64,000 nt of DNA, taken from NCBI GenBank assembly GCA_023634235.1, contig JAMKCF010000002.1, positions 14,441,091 to 14,505,090 on the forward strand. Reading direction: 5' to 3'. Both the position numbers and the translations under genes were made by a program. Each line of letters opens with the position of its first letter. The first letter of the stretch is position 1. Shown here piece after piece: positions 22,151-32,510 of this stretch. Below the pieces are notes generated by a model. It saw nothing but the letters and a program-made list of their open reading frames with translations. It made no database searches and was not told where the DNA came from. The stretch comes from Pisaster brevispinus (Eukaryota; Echinodermata; Asteroidea; Forcipulatida; Asteriidae).

Positions 22151-24859
22151 AATGTGTGTGTGAAAAACTGATACGTAAGGAGTTCAGTCAAACAACTTTT
22201 TTTCTTCTTTTTTTCTTCACTTTTTTCTCTTCGGTGGGGAGCCTGTCGTCCCTTGTGACTCGGTGATTCGGCTTATGGGTACAAACTTTGAGTGATTAGG
22301 AGAGGGGGGGGGGATAGCTCCATGGTGACCTAGGATGACAGAAGTCTGGTTTATGTCTCGGAGTGTCACACGTAATACATACTTTCGTCGCGGTAATTTC
22401 AGAATGACAGCCTTTCATGTTGTCCCTACAGTGTTAATCAATTTTTTCTTCGTCTTGAGTGACAGTTAAGAAGGCTCCTGACGGTACATGAAAATGTGGT
22501 TTGTAATCCAAAACAACAGGAGATCTTTTTTTAAAAACTGTTTTGGGCGTAAGATTTTCAACTGAACTGACAGAATCTTGTTTGTCTGCATGTTGATTTT
22601 AACGATAAATTTGGATTGGCATATTCAGAACTCGAATTGAATACAGTTGAACATACAAGTATAAACTGGCTTGGCTTAAAAAAAAAGCATTCAAAGAAAA
22701 CTTCATCTGATTGGTCTTACAGGCTAATATGGGTAAGATGCTTCGTCATTAAATAGAATTGAAAGATATTTATCACAATCAATGTCATTATTTGAAGAAA
22801 AAAACATACCTTAAATGCTAGATTACAAAGTGAGGAATTTATTATTCAATTGATAAAAACAGTCTGGTCTTGAATTTACTGGCCCGGGGCTAAAATCACA
22901 GCAGTATTAGTTTTGGGTGTGAATTCTATAACGAGAAAGACATTTCACATTGAAACTAGTTTTTATTTAACAAAAAAGAAATTGACAATTCCTGTACTTT
23001 GGATGTTGAGGGAGGGCCTCGGAAGTTGGGCACATTCTGGGTGCAAAATAAATTCCCGTGGGCACAGGCCCGTTACCCATTGAAATGCCCAAATGTTCCG
23101 CTAGATCGTATCATTGTGCCGAAGTACGTGAGCAATCCCGCACAAGTGATTATGCGTAATAGTATTTTGAACGCTCCAATGGAATATTTCAACAGTCCCT
23201 ATGATCGTGCTGGAATACATATCCGATCCAATCGGATCGTTCCTACCATTCAAATTTTTGTTGAGATGCTCCCGAGTAAAAATAAAATCCACCCCCAAAC
23301 AAACGGTATGGAAAAAACAAACCCCCAAAACACCAAAACACACGTCCATGGTTTGAATTGAGTCTTTTAAAGTATCAAACGCAATCATACGATAATTTCA
23401 GCGCTTGTAGCTAGGCGACAGTGCATTGACTCGAAACACAGTGTGCACGAAGAACATAATTATTGATTATCTGAGCGAGTGGTGTGAACATGATGTCCCC
23501 CGTACACAGGAAGGCTTAGCAACGGGACTGCAGACTGAATCGCATGTCTCAAAAAACTTGACACAGCAATTTACGGTCATGGGTTGCACAAGTCAGATGC
23601 GGGGGCTCATTCAACCCGACATATTTCACTTTTCATTAGGGGTGGGATGTTTCTCAATGCAGCCGAGCTTTTGGGGTATCACTTTTTTTTTGTCTGCAAT
23701 CCTTCCAAATGTAGCTCTCTGTAAAAAAAAATAAAATATGTGAAAACCTGTTTGGAGGTGTGCGATTTGTGACGCACCACACTAAAGCCAGACAGTTGTC
23801 GGAAATAGCGAAATGGCGCTGAAAAATGATCGCAACTGAAACATCAGCTTTGATACCAATGTGTTGTAATAATAATACTATAATAATAATAATAAAATTA
23901 ATACAAACTTTTATGGCGGCACTCATGGTGCTTTGCAAAAATATTTGTAAACAAAAACAATAAATGAAAGTAGCATCACATAGCAAGTAGAAAATAAAGT
24001 ATACAAAATGGTTCGTTACGCAAGTAGGATTTTAAACTGTTCTTGAATATGCCAACGTTTCACAGCGTCAGGTAGCCAAAGCCTTGGTGCTTGCGATCTG
24101 AAAACTTCTCTCCCTTCATCGATGATTCGCCATTTTTTTTCTAGAAGGAGTTTAACATGTGATACTCATAAACATGCTATGTTGAGAAATACTTACCTTG
24201 TGGACCTGAAGCATGTGTTATTTGAAATCTCTTCTCGGTTGATGAGCAAATCACTACAGTTTTGAGTTTTGGCGGGAAGTGCCCAGTTTCAGCATTAAGC
24301 GCCACATTTTATTTATATTTTTTTTAATAACGCTAGGCTACTTTCCCGTTGGAAAAGGGTCCTTTTATTGAAGTTAAGCATGAATTTTTATTTTTTGTAA
24401 TAAGTTGTTTATAGTCAGTTTCTTTACCGACATAATTTCTCTGTTTTTTCCGTGAAGGTGTAAAAAGAAAAAATGGAAAAAAGGGTGCTAATGACCTTAT
24501 GTTATGACCCTTGCAGAGTCTCTCTCAAAAGCAAAAAAAACAAAAACCCAAGCATAAATAAAAACACTAAACTGATTTGATCAACTTTAATATGTAAATA
24601 ATCTTTTTCTGCTGAATTAAACCATAAAAAGGTTTCCTTCTTTTTTAATCATAGTTTTTTTCTTTATGAATGCTTAATTTCCCATTAACTTAAATTGCAA
24701 TAACTTGACATACTTTCAAAATATCACACACACAAAAACCTAGACTCTCGGGGGTGTTTGTGTGTTTCCATCTTGCATAATATCTTGAAAAGATTTTATG
24801 TCAACAAAATTACGTAAATGTATTTTCTAAAGAAGTATTTAAAGTACCATATGAGAGCA

Positions 24860-25200
24860 GCTAGCCACCCTGTTTCAGTTTGTGTGTGTGTACACAAGTG
24901 ATTACAGTGTTCCAACCACAGCCATTGAAAGAAACAAACTCTGCTCCACTGAGCATCACAAAAGTGGACCGTTCCATTCCACATCTGCTGCCCCAGCCAA
25001 ATGGAACAGTCTTGTTTGCATGTTGCAGAATTCCAACCAATCACTGCGCTTGAGTGCACCTGGCTGGGCCCAACGTGGGCGGAGCCTGGCGAGTTTGTGT
25101 TGACTGCACATGCATAGCAATTTAAATGGTGCACGGCACATGTGTGTGTTAACAAAAAAGGGCCAATAGTGGCGAGCAAGTGTTTGATGTATAGATAGTT
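24860..25200 (+). promoter_or_regulatory. Promoter-like block upstream of the PRDM exon
   Basis: It contains AACCAATCACTG (CCAAT box, about 25037), GTGGGCGGAGCC (GC box, about 25074), TTTAAATGG and a second GGCCAATAG about 85 bp further on. This grouping is typical of TATA-less RNA polymerase II promoters. It lies 1.8 kb upstream of the PRDM exon, so it could drive a transcript starting inside the gene. No start site can be placed by eye. Confidence 0.3.
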
Positions 25201-26123
25201 TATAATAGAAGATGGTGTGCTCTATTAGGGATTCCGCGTGAACTTGGGATTGTTTGAAGGAGGGATAAAGGAATCAGTCAACTTTGGGATTAAGGTCCTT
25301 TGATGTTTCATTACTTGGAGCCTGCTCTGGGTAGTGTGCCTCTTCACTGTATGTCCTGTGAGGTTAACAGATAGAAAGAGAGGGTTAGACTACAGAGACA
25401 CCTGTACTGTACGTTGTGGACTAGGTCACTGAACCAGTCTTGATATAAATGACTCTGGACGTTACTGCTCAATTGTAAGTTTAATATTAATGCTTTTTTT
25501 TCTTCTCTTTTCATAGTCGCCTGTCTGTTTTTTTCGTGGTCAATGTTTAAATAGACAGGTAATCCATGTTTAGTGTGATGTAAAAAACTTGGGGCCGTTC
25601 ACGCTGCTGGGACCTGATTTTCTCGAAGTTTAGGCATTCGCCGTTGGGATGTTATTCTTGGCACTGTACTAAAGCAGCCGTTTTCTTGCAGTTTCTCTCG
25701 TGTGGCGTGGAACTCCTACCGCCATACATGGAGTGAGATATTTCTGCTACGATTGTGTAACATTTCACTTTGATTGGTACAGTACAGGCGAGCTATTTTC
25801 AGAATCAAGTGAGATCATCGTGTGATGAACGTTTCTTTCAGATAAACGCTATCGTGTTCGTCTTTTGGTTGTTACCAAAATGTTCAGGTGATCCTTCTCT
25901 TATCAGGCAGACAGTTTCTCGGGCAACCTCTCAGCTGATCCTCGGAATTTCTTCCTTTGTTGTCCCCAAAGTGCCGTAGAAAACGGAAAAAACACTACGA
26001 CGTTATACATGCTTGGCAGTTTATCTGTTTTGTTGTTGCTTTTACAATAAGAAAACTTGTGTTATCTGAAACATAGGAACATTATCAGCGCATTGATGTA
26101 ACAGTTTTAAAGTGAAAACAATT

Positions 26124-26282
26124 GTTACTCGTCTGACATTTCGACCCTAGCAGAGTCTTTCTCGAAGGTTAAACGACAACACAACACACACACACACAAA
26201 CCTGTTTGTGTGTTTATGTGCGTTGTGGTGTCGATGTAGCCTTCAAAAAAGACAGCAAGGGTTGAAGCATCAGGTCGTTAAC
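26124..26282. repeat. Fold-back element around a CA/TG core, 660 bp before the PRDM exon
   Basis: The left arm (GTTACTCGTCTGACATTTCG... to ...ACAACACAAC) and right arm pair imperfectly over about 60 bp. The tip holds CACACACACACA opposed to TGTGTGTTTATGTG. Shared words are 'cgaccct', 'gtcttt' and 'cgaagg'. It is probably a MITE or an inverted SINE-like remnant. Confidence 0.7.
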
Positions 26283-26944
26283 TTGTTTTTGCATTCTTAC
26301 CACCATTTACGTCATTTTGGTTGATAAGCAGTTCGCATAAAAAAGCTAATTCTATTTTCTCCGTTTTGAATTTGATCTGTACTTTTGCGTCATGAAATCT
26401 TTATGACTACGCGATATTTATCGGGGATTCTTTTCTTGTTGTGTAAAAATACACTTTTCTTTTGTAGTTCTCAGTTTGTCTGAGTTGATCTGTGAAATGA
26501 CCTCATGAGGAATAGGTTTTAAGATCAGGTTGAAGTTTTGTTGTTTACTTTTGTTTTCTTAGTGTAATTGCTTCTGAGAAAATAAAATTTAGAAACTCAA
26601 AAAGAACCACTTACTTTTTTGAAGAGGAACGTTTCCAATCTGTTTTTTTTTTCTTCTTCAAAAGCCATGTCATAAAAATCATACTGAAATTGTATTCCAG
26701 AGGCAAAATTTCGACCTTTTTGGTTTGTTTAGTGATATAGTTGGCTTAAAGCTACTTCCAGGAATACATGGTGACAGAAAGTATAGTTAAAGTTTGTGGT
26801 AGTATGGTGGGTTATAAATTTATGAATAGTGTTGGCTCTGAAGAGAAATTAATGTTTTCACGACATTTTGACTATTTTTTTTGTTTTCTGGAGTGCAAGA
26901 ATCTTTTAAAAACTAAACATCATGGATTGATTTGATCGTTTCAG

Positions 26945-27339
26945 GTGATTATAGTGAGATTATCATGGACGAAGAGACACTCCCCTCCCCACCGTCCCCT
27001 CACCAACCGGCCCAAGCACCGTTAATCCGCCAGTCCTCACCGGTAACGACCACCATCGATACCTACACGACAGAGAGCAATATGGAGACACAGCGACCGC
27101 ACACGCACCACCAACAGCTGCAGCAACAGCAACAACAGCAGCAGCAGCAGCAGCAGCAGCATCCGGTGTACATTCCCGAGGACGTCGTCCTACCACCGGA
27201 ATTCGAACTGCGCGAATCTTGTATTGTTGAGGCCGGACTAGGTGTGTTTTCATTGGTTGATATACCGGTTGGGGAGCGGTTTGGACCATTCGCAGGAGTG
27301 GAAAGACTTACCGTGAAGGACACGCAGTGCGCCTGGGAG
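26945..27339 (+). CDS. PRDM3/16: PRDM3/16 (MECOM/PRDM16-like) internal exon, N-terminal half of PR domain
   Basis: Seen: an open exon bounded by a TTTCAG acceptor and a GTAAGT donor. It starts with the last two bases of a split Gly codon (phase 1) and ends on a whole Glu codon (phase 0). The reading is G-D-Y-S-E-I-I-M-D-E-E, a Pro/Ser/Thr-rich stretch, then 13 Gln, then VYIPEDVVLPPEFELRES, then a PR-domain core with GLGVF, VGERFGPFAG and a terminal CAWE. Known: PRDM3 (MECOM) and PRDM16 share a YIP-D/E-D...P-x-FELRES entry into the PR domain and an exon break after W-E. They are nuclear zinc-finger regulators, with histone methyltransferase activity reported for the family. Echinoderms are expected to hold one pro-orthologue of the vertebrate pair. 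The second half of the PR domain and all zinc fingers must lie beyond this exon and were not found in the window. The unspliced frame meets a stop soon after the donor, which supports splicing. An in-frame ATG at 26965 would allow an alternative start within the exon. Family certain; PRDM3 and PRDM16 cannot be told apart here. Confidence 0.93.
26965..26967 (+). other. Possible alternative start codon inside the PRDM exon
   Basis: This ATG is in frame with the PR domain and begins M-D-E-E-T-L-P. It could start translation if transcription begins at an internal promoter, for instance in the promoter-like block near 25 kb. The base at -3 is A (ATC before ATG), a favourable Kozak position. There is no direct evidence that it is used. 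Confidence 0.3.
27121..27159 (+). repeat. CAG/CAA tract coding for 13 Gln
   Basis: Thirteen glutamine codons follow a CTG. The first five mix CAG and CAA; the last eight (27136-27159) are pure CAG. Two more Gln codons precede the CTG, and a His-rich stretch (THHQQ) lies just before. The tract sits between the disordered N-terminus and the PR domain entry. Pure CAG runs are prone to length change, so this allele may vary between individuals. I know of no polyQ at this place in vertebrate MECOM or PRDM16. Confidence 0.95.
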
Positions 27340-28139
27340 GTAAGTCCCAATTTCTCTGTTTTTTGATTGTCGAAAATGTAGTAAGTCAAGCTTCGTGTTG
27401 AACTTATGTCAGAAAGTATTTGGAAAAGTACATGGCTGTGAAAGAATCTGCAAGGTGCCTGATTTTTCGGTGAAAGCTTCTTTTTTTTTTCTTTAAATGA
27501 AATTTGACCGTCAATGCTAATTCAAAGCGGAGGAGTACTTAATCTATATATTTTTATATCATTTAACTTTCCTACACACGCACAGTCAAATGAACAAAGT
27601 AAAAGACACACTTTTGCGTATTTCATGCACAACTCGCAAAAAACAAAAAAAAAGTATGAAAATGTAGTATATGGCTTTCGATAACTCGAAATAATGTCAG
27701 GTCTCCCCCCCCCCAAAAAAAATCAATTTTTATTTTTCAAATACATTGCAACTGTTACTAATCTCTAATTACTTATCGATGATGGATTTTTAAAATGAAA
27801 GATTATAACTTCCTGGTATCCAGGAAAATAGCTATTAAATATTTAAGTCAATTTTTGTCACGATAAAAATCGGCAAAAAAAATAATGAGCAAGGGTGTCT
27901 TTAGTGTTTAGAAATGTGTGTCTTTCCTGAAAGATGTTAGACACTAAACTAAGGCTTGTTTAACCCTGTGGGTATGGGAAAGTGCTTCCAGTCTTGGCAT
28001 TGCAAATGATTGATTGAGATTACTTTAATTTTCAAAAACGAGAGTTTGTTATCATTTAATTTTTTAAAAGATGGTTCATAGTTATTGCGAGTTCCTACAG
28101 AGGAAAAACTCTTGACTTTAAAACCTACACTGTCTTTCA

Positions 28140-28560
28140 AATGGTTGATCCGTTACACTTTGCCTTTCGACAAATTTTGCATTCTCACGAAATGCTGATA
28201 AATAAACTCCGGGAGGCGATCTAGGAAAACGAGGGGGCTCATTAAATTAAGGGAACTAATTAGAAAGTTTCTTTCAGTTAGGTTTGATTTATCTCCAAAC
28301 TTTTGAGCGTTTGGCATCGTCGCGGTTGCTGACCAGTAAAAGATTGTCTCTAATTGATGGTGTCTGTTAACGCAGGAAAGTCAAATTACTACAGTTATTG
28401 CTAAACCTATCGTCCCAGCTATTTACACCCGTGCCGTGACTCAATGAATTATATTTACGCACCCGGCCAATAGAGACAAATTAATTTAGTCTTGAAAATT
28501 GCTGCGTTGCGCCGCCGTTCGTTGAAATGGTGACATTTTGGGGCGGAATTAAGGGGGTGG
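28140..28560. promoter_or_regulatory. Candidate conserved enhancer 0.8 kb after the PRDM exon
   Basis: Homeodomain-like cores are frequent (CATTAAATTAAGG, ACTAATTAGAAAG, TCTAATTGATGG, ATTAATTTAG), together with CTGTTAACG and GCCAATAGAG. The block has almost no homopolymers, unlike its flanks. No ORF. This texture is typical of developmental enhancers; no alignment was possible. Confidence 0.35.
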
Positions 28561-28682
28561 CCCACAGAGAGAAGTCACAGAGTGTTTTTTTTTTATAAAA
28601 ACTTACACGGAACAACACAGCAGTAGCACAGACAGATTGCTTTTTTTTCTTCTTCATGTTTCAGACTATGGTCCCTTTTCAG

Positions 28683-28995
28683 AACTACAGCTTCGGCTTA
28701 AACTCTGGCTAGGGCTTAGGCTCTGGCTTGGGGTTAGGTTCCTTTATTATTTTGAAAATGTGCAGTTTTGGTGACCGAGCTTTAAACAGGTAGTAGAGGA
28801 AGGCTAAGCTTGAGCTTGAGTCGAAGCTGCAAAGGCCCTACATGTGATGGCTGTTTTGGAAATCACGGCTTGGGCTTGGGCATGGGCTTAGGTCCTGTCA
28901 GGTGTTTAGCTAACGCGAGCTGTCCTTACAGGGCTTCAAACAGGCGGACTGAGCCCAAGCCGAAGCCCTAGCCAGGGCCCAAGCCAAAGAAGTGA
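28683..28995. repeat. Fold-back repeat rich in GGCTTGGG/CCCAAGCC
   Basis: The left part (cttcggctt...ggctagggcttagg...ggcttgggg) is complementary to the right part (cccaagccgaagccctagccagggcccaagcc, in split form). 'gggcttgggcatgggctta' lies between. The family is unknown; no coding capacity. Confidence 0.65.
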
Positions 28996-29573
28996 TTTCG
29001 AAAACGGCCTATGTATCCATACACAGGCTTGAAGGATCCTTATAAGTCCGGTCGCATTTTCATTGAATGTGCAATCAGTATTCGTTACTTCTGTTACGTA
29101 CCCGAGGGGGGGGGGGGGGTACATGACATCTGACAAGATTGGTTACATCATGATCAGCGTGTATGAAAACATGAAACACTTTATTATTGATATCAAGTTA
29201 TGTAAGAACAGGTGTGATTGATGTAATAATTGCAGTGGGGATGAAACAAATATTATTTTTTCCCTTTATACCCTGCAGAATTTTTTTTTTTTTTTTAAAT
29301 AACTATTTATTAATTGTAGTCACTTGGAAGCCCTCGGTGCTACATTGCCATGAGGATAGGGTTGCTGTAAAATCATCAAACTTCAACTCACTTCAACACT
29401 TTTATTTGAACGCCACCGCAAAAAAACATGAACCAGTGCTTCCTTGAAACATCAACATGGACTTAACCTTCATTTTTCAATCAGGGAAGGGCCAGTGATA
29501 GATGTTTCGAAGACATAAACCAGATGTTTTTTTCCCCCAACACAATCATCCCCCCCACCCTTGCCAAAAAAAA

Positions 29574-29606
<33 letters not shown>
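29574..29606 (+). repeat. (A)n followed by (GA)n
   Basis: A poly-A run passes into GA dinucleotides. Simple sequence with no coding context. Confidence 0.9.
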
Positions 29607-29835
29607 AAAAAGGAGAAGTTCATCATTGTTTTGGGTGGATGGTTTAGAAACAATTTATCCCCTGGTATTTCTGGCTTGGTTGTCGTTGAAAGACATCTCC
29701 TCATGAGGAGCTCCCTGCACCCTAGACCTGACCCCAGCCTGTCTGTCTCGCCTCCTTGGACACTAGTAAATGTGTCAGCAAGTTGCCTCAAAATGCTCTG
29801 TTTTGGGGCATTGGCAGTGTCAACTAAATACTTCT

Positions 29836-29838
<3 letters not shown>

Positions 29839-29868
<30 letters not shown>
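29839..29868 (-). repeat. 30-nt poly-T, possible poly-A tail of a minus-strand retroposed copy
   Basis: A 30-T run in + orientation would be the poly-A end of a minus-strand insert. The minus strand upstream of the tail is open for about 147 codons (29820-30263), with a Lys/Gln/Glu-rich translation that I cannot assign. No target-site duplication was seen. It may equally be slippage. Confidence 0.4.
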
Positions 29869-29871
<3 letters not shown>

Positions 29872-31289
29872 GAGTGGAGAGGGAGTTGTTTTTCGAGTTG
29901 TAAAATGAAATCTTTTGTTTGGAAATCGGACATTCTTACAATTATCAGAATATCTAGATACATTTCATATTCAATAACAGGGTGCACAGTTTTAGGTTTC
30001 AAATTTAAACTGTAATGAATGTTTTTGTTTCCCCCCCTCCCCCCCATCAAAACATCATGAATTTTTTCAGTTGGGTTGTTTTGTAGCGACTTCAAAATGT
30101 AATTGAGTTCCTTTTTGTCATAGCGGTATTGTAAATAATGTAATTCTTGTCTGGCTGTGTCTATTGCATGTTGGATAATTCTCGGTTTTGCTTTGATTGT
30201 CTTGTCCTCTGTCTTGAATTCAGCATAAAGAGTGTTCTCGCAGATCACTGTTGGGCGTGGCACATTTCAAAAAATAAAGATTAGATAATTCTCTCAACTT
30301 TGTTTGGGTATTAATTTTTTTATAAGCATCCTCAAAGTCGTCACCGTTTCCACAAAGCGACGAATACGCACCACATCTAAATTCTGTGTTTGGAGAAAAT
30401 TGCTCTTTGGGGACTACTCACTTCTTGAAAAAATTGAAAAAAGAGATGTACACATCGAGCGCCGTGTACAAACCGTAAACCAATGCGCATTGAGATTTGT
30501 CACTTTCTGAAAACACTAAACTTAAATGGGTCAACAGATTCATCGGTTTGGGAAAATGCAAAAGTCATACCGTGCGTGTTTTGGCACTGTGCCAGTGCTA
30601 TGGATGTATTTGTGAAATGTGAATCATGATTTTTTTTGTCATTTTGTAAAAATGCGAAATGGAAAAATCTTGTGATTCATCCGTTGTGCTAATTAGTGTA
30701 ATCACGAAACTTTTATGCATTAGGTCCTGAAACTTGCTGAAATTGTCAGCAGCAATGGATATGTCAGGAGTTTTTACAAAAACCAGTTTGCCAATTGTTG
30801 TTGTTGTTGACACATTCGTGGTTAAGGAAAATATTGTCAAGGTGCATAATCTGATGTTGTGGATCTTGGAGACATCCCCAGTCCCTGTTTCTGTCTCCAC
30901 CCTCCCAGAGCAGGGTGTTCATCCTTGGAGTAAGGTTGGAAGTCCAGACAATGTCCCAAGACCAGGTCAAGGCTAGACACCAGGCTTCTCCAGTTTCACT
31001 CTCCCTCCATGGGGGCCTGGTTCCCCTGATCTGACCCTGTCTGTGCTGTTGGCCACCCCCCTTGTCCCTGGGCTTGTCAGTAAAGACCAAGATGTTAGCA
31101 CCCAGTGTGCCCACACATCTGCCCACTGTCTGCTATATACCAAGACTCCTGTGGGGGTTTGTTCCCACTTCTCCACAATCCCCGGCTAATTTCCGCCCCT
31201 GCCCCCTGCGGAGCGGCACCTTATGGTTGTCATGGTGACTTGCATCCCTTGTATGGGTACCAGTGTAAGGCTGGTTCCAATGTTTGATA

Positions 31290-31575
31290 ACAGGGTCAGG
31301 CATGTGATTTTTTTTTCCAGGATTTTTCCCGGTTTCAGAATTTTTTCTCGAAATCTTCTTGAGCTTTTTGAATTTTCTTGAAAGAATTGAAACAGTCACC
31401 AAGTGGAGAAAGAAACTGTCCGCGTTGTGTCTAAACCTGTAGTTTTTGTATTTCTGGTGATGCAGAGAGTAAGATGTAAACCTCCTTACTTGTAACATCT
31501 GGGAGGTTCGGGGACAAAAATAAGAGAAAAATTCACACCTGCAAGCCATTTTCAGGATTGTCAAAATCTCACCTC
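31290..31575. repeat. Old dispersed repeat, uninterrupted partner of 2886-3262
   Basis: It carries the same ordered words as the 3-kb copy but lacks the MITE; the sequence runs straight through 'gtaacatctgggaggttcgg'. It serves as the empty-site reference for that insertion. No ORF or tail. Confidence 0.75.
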
Positions 31576-31959
31576 TGCAGGTGCAACCATTTTTTTTAAT
31601 TTTTTTTTTTTAAGTGGTCCCTTGCAGTTTAAAAAGTCCCCTTTTGTTCAAATTTCTCAAGTACACTGTGATAAGGAAGTGTCTTCTTCAGACATCGGCA
31701 TTTTCTTGATTTTTTTTGCCTGTACCTGAAGAGGACGCTGACTGTAAAACTCCAGAAACGACTTCTGCAGAGTAAACTTGTTCAAGTGTTAAGACACATT
31801 AAAAAAAAGGAATCACCCTTTTGTCCCCTTCCAAGGAATATTTTCTTTTGCAAAATCGGGACTGTAAAAGACCCTCCACCCATATTTAATAAAAAACCAA
31901 ACATTCAAAGTGCAAAATGGAATTCAAGTTGCAGCACTTTCTTGCAGGTTTTGTAAGAA

Positions 31960-32340
31960 ACCCCCCCCCACAAAACAGGGGAACAATTTCTAGCCACTCC
32001 AATTAGGAATTAAAATAACACTTGGTGGGAAAACACCCCCAAGCATTGCCTCATCCCTCTAATTCATCTGCTTGGGAAGGGTAATTATTTATAGATAAAT
32101 ACAGACGGACACTGACAATTATTCCAATGGGGTTTTTTTTCAGTCCACCCCCAGCTTCCTTTACCAGTGGTTTTTTATAGATCATTGTATGATTATTAAA
32201 TTTTGAATGAAGCCAATTGCAATTCAAGGCTGACGTAAATTGCATGATATATCGATGGCAGATTTCCCCCAAGCCGAAGCCTCCCCAATAATGTTAGTTG
32301 TCTCCTCATCAATAATTCATAATCCGTAGCTATATTCCTT
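31960..32340. promoter_or_regulatory. Candidate conserved enhancer, homeodomain/POU-like sites
   Basis: It is packed with AT cores in complex context: CCAATTAGGAATTAAAAT, GGGTAATTATTTATAG, GACAATTATTCCAATGG, TGATTATTAAATTTTG, CCAATTGCAATTC, AAATTGCATGATATATCG, CAATAATTCATAATCC. Words of this kind suit homeodomain, POU and Cdx-like factors. There is no coding sense, and homopolymer flanks set it off. Confidence 0.4.
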
Positions 32341-32473
32341 CCCCCCCCCCCTTGAAAAAGAAAAGAAAGAAAAACGTGATGACATTGTGTTTTTTGTAAT
32401 AATGCTGAACCTTGCCTAACCTTCCCCGAGGGGTAAAGCTTCAGTCTACCCTCACTGTGAGGCGTTATTGGTC

Positions 32474-32477
<4 letters not shown>

Positions 32478-32508
<31 letters not shown>
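32478..32508 (+). repeat. (CT)n microsatellite
   Basis: About fifteen uninterrupted CT units. Confidence 0.95.

Positions 32509-32510
<2 letters not shown>

Larger units (their letters stand above)
1646..26944 (+). other. Candidate first intron (25.3 kb) of the PRDM gene
   Basis: If the exon ending at 1645 is real, this is the intron: it begins GTGAGT and ends TTTCAG. It holds no recognisable protein-coding gene on either strand. Its contents are the repeats and candidate regulatory blocks listed separately. Stretches not listed (for example 1.65-2.6, 3.3-4.6, 8.3-9.2, 13-15.9, 16.2-18.3, 18.5-20.1 and 22.2-24.8 kb) are AT-rich single-copy-looking DNA with many A/T and G/C homopolymers, and I see nothing specific in them. 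If the exon at 1645 is not real, the same DNA is upstream flank. Confidence 0.4.

Noticed and set aside
26124..26282. Hammerhead-like GAAA word near GTCGAAATGTC
   Set aside because: Only one half of the core is present; the region is better explained as a fold-back repeat.
26963..27389. Minus-strand ORFs opposite the PRDM exon (poly-Ala or poly-Cys)
   Set aside because: They are shadows of the CAG tract and of the real coding frame.
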